From assembly GCA_910579485.1 (NCBI GenBank), contig CAJTVO010000012.1, forward strand, positions 1-40,848: a stretch of 40,848 bases of DNA. The letters run 5' to 3'. This document shows positions 1 through 7,189 of the stretch, one piece after another. The number at the start of each line of letters is the position of its first letter. The first letter of the stretch is position 1. The notes beneath the pieces are model-generated. The model saw nothing but the letters and a program-made list of their open reading frames with translations. It was not told the origin of the DNA and searched no databases. A program made the position numbers and the translations under genes. The DNA is from an uncultured Oscillospiraceae bacterium. GTDB lineage: Bacteria > Bacillota > Clostridia > Oscillospirales > Oscillospiraceae.

Positions 1-70
1 TATCTTTTTACCACCATCCTTCTTTTTAGGGCTTGACTTTTAATAGTTAATCTTTCATCTCATCATGATA

Positions 71-132
71 GAGGCGTCCGCATGAACACCGCACGCGGAC
101 GCCTCAAACCGATCTGCGGAGCCGCCGCAGAT
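71..132 (-). terminator. Tandem hairpins downstream of the esterase block
   Basis: Two stem-loops follow the last esterase gene. The first has an 11-bp perfect stem (71-81 with 95-105, arm GAGGCGTCCGC). The second has an 8-bp stem (112-119 with 125-132, arm ATCTGCGG). Neither is followed by a strong T-run on the minus strand, so termination by these hairpins is plausible but not certain. I see no gene in positions 1-149. Confidence 0.5.
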
Positions 133-149
133 ACCCGCCCGACAACGCC

Positions 150-1268
150 TTACTCTTTTACATGTGAGAACATCCAATCAAGGATACAGTGCTCGTTATG
201 AAGTACGAGTATCCAGCTGTTGTGGTTCTCCAGATACAGCTCCCTAGTGGTAACGTCCGGCGTCGTCCCGATCCCATAGGCTGCCAGCTCCTCCTCGGTG
301 AACAAAACATATTCCACGTCCGTCCGGCCCCGTTTCCACAGATCACTGACCGCCTGGAGGATATATGCATGGCGGGAGGGCGAGTGGTCGATGTATCCGG
401 TGGCAAGGAACGTGGGGACATTCGGCAGATGGTTCAGGATCGGCCAGGACTCGCCGTTCATGCTGGGGCAGATAGACACGGCGGCGGCAAACAGCTCCGG
501 CGCGACGGACAGCATTTTCAAGGTCCCGCCGCCGCCCATGCTCATCCCGATGACGTAGACCCGCCGCCGGTCGACTTCTCCGCTGGCGATCATCCTGCGG
601 ATGATATCCGCGACCTTCGCCAGATACCACCGGTTCCATCCCCTGGAGTCAAATTCATTATCGGTGTCACTGCCAAGGATCACCTTGTAGGGGTCTCCCT
701 TGGCCTGCATCCGCGCAAAGGCCTGCTGGAGCGTCAGCCCGCCGGTGGGCGCTTGCGGCGCCATGACATACATGTCCGGGCAGCGCTCGGCCAGCTTGAT
801 CGCGCCCAGGGTATCCGTCAGCTGCAGCTCGTTGTCCTCCCCGCTGCCGCCGCCGCCGTGCAGGAACAGGACGAGCGGCCTGGGACCGCACTCCCGCTTG
901 GGCGCGTAGAGCCGGTAGTTCACACCGTCCTCCGCGTGCCTGGAGAACCAATCGGCGTGGAGCACCTCCACTTCTCCGGCAGAGGTCTTGTTGATGACGA
1001 TCCCTTCTGCGGCCCCCCGCCCTTTGATCTCAAATGCAAGGCGGTATAAAAACCAGTCCGTCGTTAGGGTGACCGTATCCCCGGCGGTCTCAACAGCGGA
1101 GATGCCGCCAATGGGATGCTTCGCGCTCAAATCGTCGCAGCAGTTGCTCAGCAGGAAATCGCCAGGGGCCAGCTCCGGCGCGCCGCCGGGCACCTCGAAG
1201 GTGATCCGGTTTATCATCTGGCCGTAGTCCCGCATCTCAGTGTACAGTTTGATCTTCTTCACATCCAT
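150..1268 (-). CDS. Cytoplasmic PHB-depolymerase/EstA-like alpha/beta-hydrolase esterase
   Basis: This is a 372-residue alpha/beta-hydrolase, probably a carboxylesterase acting on a small ester. The first ~115 residues form a beta-rich, possibly Ig-like N-terminal region, as in EstA-type esterases. The hydrolase fold then starts with the oxyanion-side motif LFLHGGGG (about 134-141). The nucleophile is Ser243 in GMSMG. Likely acid and base are Asp294 (GYIDHS) and His360 (NEHCILDW). No signal peptide or lipobox is visible, so it should act in the cytoplasm. It is the last gene of a six-gene esterase block and starts 4 bp after the stop of the preceding gene, so translational coupling is likely. 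The substrate is unknown; the neighbouring sucrose phosphorylase and sugar importer suggest an acylated sugar. The fold assignment is firm, the specificity is not. Confidence 0.85.
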   Translation of the reverse strand: MDVKKIKLYTEMRDYGQMINRITFEVPGGAPELAPGDFLLSNCCDDLSAKHPIGGISAVETAGDTVTLTTDWFLYRLAFEIKGRGAAEGIVINKTSAGEVEVLHADWFSRHAEDGVNYRLYAPKRECGPRPLVLFLHGGGGSGEDNELQLTDTLGAIKLAERCPDMYVMAPQAPTGGLTLQQAFARMQAKGDPYKVILGSDTDNEFDSRGWNRWYLAKVADIIRRMIASGEVDRRRVYVIGMSMGGGGTLKMLSVAPELFAAAVSICPSMNGESWPILNHLPNVPTFLATGYIDHSPSRHAYILQAVSDLWKRGRTDVEYVLFTEEELAAYGIGTTPDVTTRELYLENHNSWILVLHNEHCILDWMFSHVKE

Positions 1269-1272
1269 AAGC

Positions 1273-2793
1273 TCACCACCCTGTTTCCATTAGATTTGTA
1301 TAATCTTCCGGATACTTCTCCGGCATGGGCTCGCCCTTCAGGAGGTCCTTGATCAGGTCCGCCATATGATAGGACAGCTCCGCGTGATGGTCAGTCACGT
1401 AAACGACTTCATTGCATACGGAGACCTGCATCTGCATCACGTACCGGAAGAACCACTCGACGCTGATCAACAGCTCCCCTTCTCTTTCGATGGTCTCGAT
1501 GTACATGCTGCGCAGCGTGTCGTCGATCATACAGCCGATCGTCCCGCGGGCAAACTGCAGGTCCCTGCCGTCCTTCAGCGTGAGGACCGCCGTATGCGCC
1601 TCCCGATTCGGCCTGTAGTCCGCGCCCGCCATTTTGGCGATGAAGCTGAGGGGGACCATAAAGTACTCTCCCCGTACCTTCGCGCCGCCATTCAGTCCAT
1701 GATACTTCAGCTTTTGCCACATGACGCACGCCGCGTCCATATCCTGGACCTCGTTGTGGAACCAGGCCTTGGCCAGACCGGGCGTAAAGGCGGCGGCATA
1801 GGCGTCGCCCTTCCGGGGCAGGACGGTCTCCGTCTGCACGATGGTCCCATCCGGCTCCCTGCGGATCCCGGAAAACAGATAATCCCAGTACAGGTAGGCC
1901 TCGTCCAGGGTCTGTCCGTGATCTCGGTTCTTTACATCAATGTAGACCAGCGGTGCACGTTTGCCCTTGTAAAAGGCGTAGTTGTCCTCGCCGTCGATCA
2001 TGATCTGGGGGACCGGCTCGCACTCGTTGATCAGCATCCAGTAGAGGCGGTTGTACTTATTGACATATGCGTCGATGGGATAGTCCCGAACGCCGAAGCC
2101 GTTGTGCTCCGCCCGAGTCTGCCAGATGGCCAGAGGTCCGGCCTTGTTGATGAGCTTTCCCTCCTCATCGAAGCACAGCTTAATGCTGCCCGGGCCGCTG
2201 GCGCCGGCCGCGCCGGCCAGCAGGTTCCCGTAATACCGGCAGAACTGATGGGTGAAGAGGTTGCCCGCAGACATGCCCTGCATGAAGATACGGCCTTCGT
2301 CGATGTTATACTTCTCCTTCATCAGTGCCATCAGACCAATCACAAAGTTGCAGTCCGGGTTGTCCTTGATGTCGATATTGGGCACCAGGTTGCCGTCCTT
2401 GTCCTTCCGCGCGGATCTTCCGGTGCCGGCACTCTCGATGGCCCAGGAGCCTTTTCTGTGGGAATCGGGGAACACACAGATAAAGCCGTCCCGCTCCGCC
2501 AGCAGTACCCAGGAGGTGTAGATCGCGTGGCCCCAGCCGGTCATCAAGCCGCCGTGCATACCGAATATCAGGGGCGTCTTTTTGTTGGGGTCGTAGGTTG
2601 TGGGCACATATTCGTACCAAGTCCCCTCCACGCCGTTGACCGTGTCGTGAAATTCCTCCAGCCGCTGGGGATAGCGGTGAGAGCTGTTGCCGTTTTCGTT
2701 TACGGTCATGTCGGTGCCCTTGATGGCCTCCGGCAGGTAGTCACGATTGCCGTCATTGGGGACCCCCGCCAGCAGCTTTACTCTTGTACTCAT
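1273..2793 (-). CDS. PHB-depolymerase-like esterase with C-terminal copper-amine-oxidase-N-like domain
   Basis: This 506-residue protein has two parts. Residues ~55-310 are an alpha/beta-hydrolase of the PHB depolymerase/feruloyl-esterase type, with FGMHGGLMTGWGH near residue 77, nucleophile Ser175 in GMSAG and a probable catalytic His292 in NRDHGQ. Residues ~375-470 resemble a copper-amine-oxidase-N/stalk domain: a VPLSFIAKMAGADY segment, a LKDGRDLQFARG strand, a second VEWFFRY repeat and a closing VVYVTD strand. Such domains usually belong to exported proteins, yet no signal peptide is visible here. The start is supported by AGGAG nine bases upstream. The protein is a clear paralogue of the one encoded at 3724-5220, with the same domain order. 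Hydrolase call firm; second domain by pattern recognition only. Confidence 0.8.
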   Translation of the reverse strand: MSTRVKLLAGVPNDGNRDYLPEAIKGTDMTVNENGNSSHRYPQRLEEFHDTVNGVEGTWYEYVPTTYDPNKKTPLIFGMHGGLMTGWGHAIYTSWVLLAERDGFICVFPDSHRKGSWAIESAGTGRSARKDKDGNLVPNIDIKDNPDCNFVIGLMALMKEKYNIDEGRIFMQGMSAGNLFTHQFCRYYGNLLAGAAGASGPGSIKLCFDEEGKLINKAGPLAIWQTRAEHNGFGVRDYPIDAYVNKYNRLYWMLINECEPVPQIMIDGEDNYAFYKGKRAPLVYIDVKNRDHGQTLDEAYLYWDYLFSGIRREPDGTIVQTETVLPRKGDAYAAAFTPGLAKAWFHNEVQDMDAACVMWQKLKYHGLNGGAKVRGEYFMVPLSFIAKMAGADYRPNREAHTAVLTLKDGRDLQFARGTIGCMIDDTLRSMYIETIEREGELLISVEWFFRYVMQMQVSVCNEVVYVTDHHAELSYHMADLIKDLLKGEPMPEKYPEDYTNLMETGW

Positions 2794-2868
2794 AGCATTC
2801 TTCTCCTTTTCCTTATTTGATCGGTCCTTGATCGTTCCATACAGTCCGCATTACGCGCAGGAGGCAGA

Positions 2869-3705
2869 TCAAAATACACTGTCCCCGGTTTTTTCCAGCC
2901 CGAAAAAGTCAAGGGCCTTCTCGATCGCGACGTTCCAGAATCTCCATTCGTGGCGATAGCCCTCCACTACGTAGTAATAGGGCTTGAAGCCCAGCTCGTC
3001 CATGTGGGCCTTGAATATCTTCAGATTTTCATAGATCAGCGTATCCTCCGTGCCGACCGCGAACATCAGCTCCGGAAGCTCGCCCTTCGGCCCCTTCTCC
3101 TCGCAGATCGCCCAAAGGTTTTCATAGGAATCCAGGAATTTCTCCAGGCCTCCGGCATTGTCGATGATATTCTTCATCCGGTAGTTCGTGGTATTCAGGA
3201 CCGGATTCGGGTTATCCGGACTCAGCTGGCTGTAATCCACCGGACACGCGGAGAGGATCGCCGCCTTATGGAAAAGCTCCGGATGGTTAAAGGCAAATTT
3301 CATGGTGCCGCGCCCGCCCATAGACAGTCCGGCGATGTAGTTGTCCTCCGGCTTGTCGGAGGCGGGATACCACCCGTATATGATGGGCATCAGTTCCTTC
3401 AGGACGAAATCGTACATGTTATAGCCAATCGCATAATTTTCCCAGTTAGAATAGTTGCTGTTCTGGGCGGATGGCATGACGACGATGACGTTCCTCTCAC
3501 AGGCATAGTGCTCGATGCAGGTCCTTCTCTGCCAGTCGGAGGCGTCGCCATGGGTGCCGTGGAGCAGCCAAAGGACGGGATATTTAACGCCGCTGCGGTA
3601 GAACTCCTCCGCAGTCAGCCGGCGGGGCAGATCCGGCAGGATCACGTCCACATAGGTATTACCCTGAAGATACCTGCTTTCAAAAAAGAAATGATTGATC
3701 GCCAT
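2869..3705 (-). CDS. Putative esterase of the esterase D/tributyrin esterase family
   Basis: This 278-residue alpha/beta-hydrolase belongs to the PF00756-type esterase family. The core includes VLWLLHGTHGD (about 44-54), nucleophile Ser128 in GLSMGG, Asp221 in GTEDT and His252 in YRHEW, giving a complete triad. An in-frame ATG lies 15 bp upstream, but its codons (ATGGAGGAATC) themselves form the GGAGGA ribosome binding site of the internal ATG, so I set the start at 3705. There is no signal peptide. It lies between the two larger fusion esterases. Probable role: removing acyl groups such as acetyl, butyryl or aromatic acyl from an imported sugar ester. The specificity cannot be read from sequence. 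Confidence 0.85.
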   Translation of the reverse strand: MAINHFFFESRYLQGNTYVDVILPDLPRRLTAEEFYRSGVKYPVLWLLHGTHGDASDWQRRTCIEHYACERNVIVVMPSAQNSNYSNWENYAIGYNMYDFVLKELMPIIYGWYPASDKPEDNYIAGLSMGGRGTMKFAFNHPELFHKAAILSACPVDYSQLSPDNPNPVLNTTNYRMKNIIDNAGGLEKFLDSYENLWAICEEKGPKGELPELMFAVGTEDTLIYENLKIFKAHMDELGFKPYYYVVEGYRHEWRFWNVAIEKALDFFGLEKTGDSVF

Positions 3706-3723
3706 TGATGATTCCTCCATTCA

Positions 3724-5220
3724 CTAATTTTCCCTGAAACCGTGTTTCAGCCGCTCTTGCGGTCCCGCCATATCGTTGAGCAGATCCTTGATCAGGTCGG
3801 CCATAAAGAAGCTCAAGTCGGCGAAGTGGTCCGTTACATAAACGACGTCGTTGCAGGCGCTGATGGCGCGGTTCAAAAAATACCGGCAGAACCACTCCAC
3901 GCTGACCAGCAGCTCCCCGTTCCTGTGAAGCGCCTCGCAGTACATGCTCCGCATGGTGTCGTCTATCACGCAGCCGATGCTGCCCCGGGCGAATTGAAGC
4001 TTCCTTCCATCCGGCAGGATCAGCACGGCGGTCAGCGTATCCTGGGACGGCAGATACTCCGCTTCCGCCATGTCTGCCAAGAAGGACAGCGGCACGCACA
4101 GATATTCGCCGCGGACCTTCTGCCCGCCGTCGAGCCCGTGGTATTTCAGCTTCTGCCACAGGACCGGAGCGGTGGAGAGCGGCTCCACCTTGTTTCTCCA
4201 CCAAACCTTCGCGGTGCCCGGTGTGAAAGCGGCGGCACATGCGTCACCCTTTCGGGGCAGTCTGGTCTCCCCCTGCACGACCGTTCCGTCCGGCTTTCGA
4301 TACACGCCGGAGAACATATAGTCCCAATACAAGAACGCCTCGTCCAGAGCCTGTCCATGATCGCGGTTCTTGATGTCAACGTAGGTCAAGTGCGCCCGCC
4401 TGCCCGTATAGAAGGCAATATTATCCTCCCCAACGATCCGGATCTCCGGGATCGGATCACATTCGTTGACCAGCATCCAGTAAAAGCGGTTGTACTTGTT
4501 GATTAGGGCCTCGTCGTATTCCGCCCCCGGAGGAAGGCCGTTCTTCTCCGGGCGGGACTGCCAGATCGCCAGAGGACCCGCCTGGTTTCGGACGGCGCCG
4601 TCCTCCTCGAACAGGAGCTGCAGCCGGCAGGGACCGCCTGAACCGGCCGCTCCCGCCAGCATTTGTCCGTAATACCGGGCAAATTGGCCGGTCATGAAGT
4701 TCCCCATGGACATCCCCTGCATGAAGATGCGGCCCTCGTCGATGTTGTACCGCTCCTTCATCCAATCCAGCAGCGCGAAAACCAGCTTCGTGTCATGGGT
4801 CTTGCCAACGTCCCCCGCTCCCAGCGGCAGGAACGTGGATCGATCCCCCTCGTGCCTGACGCCCTCCACCTGCCACATCCTCCTCGCGTGTGCATCCGGG
4901 AAGACACAGAGTAGCCCCTCCCGGTCCGCGACCATGGTCCAGGAGGTATAAATGGAATGGCCCCAGCCGGTCATCAGTCCTCCGTGCATCCCAAAAACAA
5001 GGGGTGACTTCCGCTGCGGGTCGTAGCTGTGCGGGACATAGACATACCAGGTGTCCGGTTCGCCGTCATCGACCAGTACTCCGTGGTGCTCCTCCAATCC
5101 CAGGGGATAGGGGATGGAATTGTTGCCGTTCTCGTTTACCACGATGTCGCTTCCCTTGATCGCTTCCGGCAGATACTCCCGGTTTTCATCGTCAGGTGTG
5201 CCGGGCCGCAGATATACCAT
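3724..5220 (-). CDS. PHB-depolymerase-like esterase with C-terminal copper-amine-oxidase-N-like domain (paralogue)
   Basis: This 498-residue protein is a paralogue of the one at 1273-2793. It shares FGMHGGLMTGWGH, Ser171 in GMSMG, a catalytic His in NRDHGQ, and a C-terminal region (about 370-465) with CVPLSFLADMAEAEY and VEWFCRYF repeats typical of copper-amine-oxidase-N domains. A GTG nine bases upstream could also start the frame, but it overlaps the AAGGGAG ribosome binding site. The ATG at 5220 is spaced eight bases from that site and is preferred. No signal peptide is seen. The two fusion proteins alternate with shorter esterases along the operon, which suggests duplication of esterase pairs. 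Substrate unknown. Confidence 0.8.
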   Translation of the reverse strand: MVYLRPGTPDDENREYLPEAIKGSDIVVNENGNNSIPYPLGLEEHHGVLVDDGEPDTWYVYVPHSYDPQRKSPLVFGMHGGLMTGWGHSIYTSWTMVADREGLLCVFPDAHARRMWQVEGVRHEGDRSTFLPLGAGDVGKTHDTKLVFALLDWMKERYNIDEGRIFMQGMSMGNFMTGQFARYYGQMLAGAAGSGGPCRLQLLFEEDGAVRNQAGPLAIWQSRPEKNGLPPGAEYDEALINKYNRFYWMLVNECDPIPEIRIVGEDNIAFYTGRRAHLTYVDIKNRDHGQALDEAFLYWDYMFSGVYRKPDGTVVQGETRLPRKGDACAAAFTPGTAKVWWRNKVEPLSTAPVLWQKLKYHGLDGGQKVRGEYLCVPLSFLADMAEAEYLPSQDTLTAVLILPDGRKLQFARGSIGCVIDDTMRSMYCEALHRNGELLVSVEWFCRYFLNRAISACNDVVYVTDHFADLSFFMADLIKDLLNDMAGPQERLKHGFREN

Positions 5221-5235
5221 ATGGCTCACTCCCTT

Positions 5236-6099
5236 CTACTCTTCATTTCTGGAAAAAACCGGCCGGAGCTTTCCCTCGGCTACGAGCCAGTCCAGAAAGT
5301 TTTTCACATGCTTATCGCAGTACTCCCAATTGTGGGCGCCGTGGTCAACGACCCGGAATACGTCGATCCCCAGCTTCTGATACTTCTCAATGAAATACAG
5401 GTTGTCCAAATAGTGGGTGTCCTCTACCCCTGTAGCCATATATGCCTTTGGAAAGCGCTTCCCCGCCTGCAGCTGCCTGGTGATCATGTAGCTGATATCG
5501 TTCTCTGTCCGCTCCAGAGGCTTCGTATCGCCAACGGACGCAGGGAACATGTAGTTGTCCTCTTCCACCCTCTTTACCTCCGTATCGGTAATAGCGGCCT
5601 TATTGGGAGACTGTCCCAGGGAGGGGCCCAATTCCACGATATTTTTTACACCGGAAAACAACCCGATCGCGGCGAACTGTTCCGGGTCCCGCACCCACCA
5701 TTTCAGCGAGCCATACCCGCCCATGGAGAATCCTGCCAGGAAGTTGTCCTTCGGGTCCTCCGAGAGGGGGAACAGGTGCCGCACAACTTTGGGGGTCTCC
5801 ACGGAAAGGGTGGAGAAGTATTTGAAATCGCCATGCGCCGTATCCATATACGCCGAGCAGAACGTACCGCTGCAGACGACCGCAACGCCCGCCTCGGCGG
5901 CATACAGCTCGATCGCCGTATACCGCGCCCAGTCTGTGTGATCGAAGCCTCCGCCCGTCTGAAGCCAGAGCACCGGATACCGGTATCCCTCCGGCCGGTC
6001 CGCCAGGGAATGGCCCCAGGTGTTTTCCGGGATGATGACATTGACGCCGACCTGCATATTCAGCGTTTTGGAATCATAGTACAATCTTACGTTCGCCAT
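5236..6099 (-). CDS. Putative esterase of the esterase D family
   Basis: This 287-residue alpha/beta-hydrolase of the PF00756 type has a complete triad: Ser125 in GFSMGG, Asp227 in GVEDT and His256 in GAHNWEY. VLWLQTGGG (about 43-51) marks the strand before the oxyanion hole. The ribosome binding site GGGAGG lies six bases before the ATG. There is no signal peptide. It is a divergent relative of the proteins encoded at 2869-3705 and 6112-6876 and is probably co-transcribed with both. It likely hydrolyses an ester bond on an imported glycoside; no closer assignment is possible. Confidence 0.85.
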   Translation of the reverse strand: MANVRLYYDSKTLNMQVGVNVIIPENTWGHSLADRPEGYRYPVLWLQTGGGFDHTDWARYTAIELYAAEAGVAVVCSGTFCSAYMDTAHGDFKYFSTLSVETPKVVRHLFPLSEDPKDNFLAGFSMGGYGSLKWWVRDPEQFAAIGLFSGVKNIVELGPSLGQSPNKAAITDTEVKRVEEDNYMFPASVGDTKPLERTENDISYMITRQLQAGKRFPKAYMATGVEDTHYLDNLYFIEKYQKLGIDVFRVVDHGAHNWEYCDKHVKNFLDWLVAEGKLRPVFSRNEE

Positions 6100-6111
6100 G
6101 CTATCCCTCCC

Positions 6112-6876
6112 TTACTGAAACAGCCACTTGACCGCGCCGCGCATACTTACCTGGCAGCTCTCGCAGTCCGCCCCGGCGTCCAGGGAAACGAACGCGGCCT
6201 TCTCGCCCAGCAGCGCGGCCAGCGCGCGGCTATCCTCGTGGTAGTCGAAGCCCTTCTCGGCGCAAAGATAAAACACAGATTCTTGGCTCCGTTCTGCCAG
6301 CGAGAACAGATCGTCGGGACCCCCGGCAAATTCCCCCGCGCCGCCAAAGACGGCCTCCAGCGCCTCCGCCGTCTGCGGGACTCCGGTCACCTCCCCGGCG
6401 GAGGTTCTCGCAATAAGGCGTTCCATGTCGAGGATCCCATTCAAAGAAAACGCCTTGCTGAAGAGACTGGGATGCTTGCAGGCGCATTTCAGCGCTGCAT
6501 AGCCGCCCGTACCCGTGCCGCCAATGAAATTTTCCTCCCGGAGCTCACTGACAGGCAGGATATGCCTGAATATCCCCCGGAGCTCATGCGTCAAAAATTT
6601 CTCTACATTCGGGCCCCACTTCATATCGACCCCCATGGAATGGTGCAGATCCGGCGCTATGGCGATGAAGCCGTACCGCTCTGCAAGACCCTCAACGGGT
6701 GTCTTCAAAAATTCCAGCGAGCTCTCTCCATCCGTATGCAGGAGCCAAAGAACAGGATATCTTTTTTGGTGCCGTGCGTCCTTTAGATCGAGCCTGTCAA
6801 GGCCCGGCAGGAAGGCCCTTGCCGTAAAGGAGCCGCCCAGTACCGTGGAAAGCGCGTTAAATTCGACATACGCCAT
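6112..6876 (-). CDS. Esterase-family protein lacking the whole catalytic triad (probable pseudoenzyme)
   Basis: This 254-residue protein aligns with its esterase D-type neighbours along its length: VLWLLHTDG near 42-50, NFIGGTGTGGYAALK near 116-130, and a C-terminal AVKWLF helix. The nucleophile elbow reads G-T-G-T-G, so the serine is Gly122 (codon GGT). At the acid position CGTED has become CAEKG (Gly209). The catalytic histidine position is occupied by Asp237. The reading frame is intact, with a GGAGG ribosome binding site before the ATG, so it is not simply decayed. It is the first gene of the esterase operon. It could be a binding, scaffolding or sensing protein for the esterified substrate, or a hydrolase with relocated residues. 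Fold firm, function unknown. Confidence 0.75.
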   Translation of the reverse strand: MAYVEFNALSTVLGGSFTARAFLPGLDRLDLKDARHQKRYPVLWLLHTDGESSLEFLKTPVEGLAERYGFIAIAPDLHHSMGVDMKWGPNVEKFLTHELRGIFRHILPVSELREENFIGGTGTGGYAALKCACKHPSLFSKAFSLNGILDMERLIARTSAGEVTGVPQTAEALEAVFGGAGEFAGGPDDLFSLAERSQESVFYLCAEKGFDYHEDSRALAALLGEKAAFVSLDAGADCESCQVSMRGAVKWLFQ

Positions 6877-7035
6877 ATTCAGTCCTCCAGCAGCATGTGC
6901 GATATACAGTCAACGCGGTTTCGATCAACGGGCCTGCGGCGTAAACGGCGCAGCGTTGAAAAGCTGATGCTGCTTCTCTCCAACCGCTTCGACTATAAAT
7001 AAAGGATAATTCAGTTTCACCTGCCATTCCACCTG
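6877..7035 (-). promoter_or_regulatory. Leader and promoter region of the esterase operon
   Basis: This stretch precedes the first esterase gene and holds no convincing gene; a 64-codon minus-strand frame through it has no supporting features. On the minus strand a TATCCT hexamer (7003-7008) lies 35 bp after the second half-site of the putative YesN operator, and a better TATAGT (6992-6997) lies 46 bp after it. No good -35 is present, as expected for an activator-dependent promoter. Confidence 0.5.
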
Positions 7036-7066
7036 TAATCTGACCTGGTATATCACTTTTCTGATA
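7036..7066 (-). promoter_or_regulatory. Putative YesN operator upstream of the esterase operon
   Basis: On the minus strand the site reads TATCAGAAAAGTGATATACC and continues to a second TCAGA starting exactly 21 bp after the first (7064 and 7043). The first 21 positions match the site upstream of the permease operon at 19 of 21 bases. Direct repeats two helical turns apart just upstream of the -35 region are typical of AraC-family activators. The assignment to YesN is inferred from gene proximity. Confidence 0.65.
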
Positions 7067-7075
7067 GGCACGGCA

Positions 7076-7116
7076 AGAAAAATACCGGCACAGCGATCCA
7101 TCCGCTGTGCCGGTAT
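7076..7116 (-). terminator. Intrinsic terminator of the yesN gene
   Basis: A perfect 14-bp stem (7082-7095 with 7103-7116, arm ATACCGGCACAGCG) with a 7-base loop lies about 75 bp after the response-regulator stop. On the minus strand it is followed by TTTTTC. It separates the regulator operon from the esterase operon, so the esterases need the promoter described just downstream. Confidence 0.85.
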
Positions 7117-7189
7117 CAAATCTCCTGCGCGGACAGGCTTATACGCATTCTCAATAAAGGACTTTGCAAGCTTTTATCAAGAAATTGTA

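Noticed and set aside
189..1049. Long plus-strand open frame of 286 codons opposite the first esterase gene
   Set aside because: It mirrors the esterase gene in high-GC sequence and lacks a ribosome binding site and any family motif.
5029..6786. 585-codon plus-strand open frame
   Set aside because: It runs antisense across three esterase genes with clear motifs; a product of this composition fits no protein family, and the length results from GC-rich codon bias.
6925..7119. 64-codon minus-strand ORF upstream of the esterase block
   Set aside because: It spans the terminator stem and the operator, has no ribosome binding site, and is better explained as regulatory DNA.
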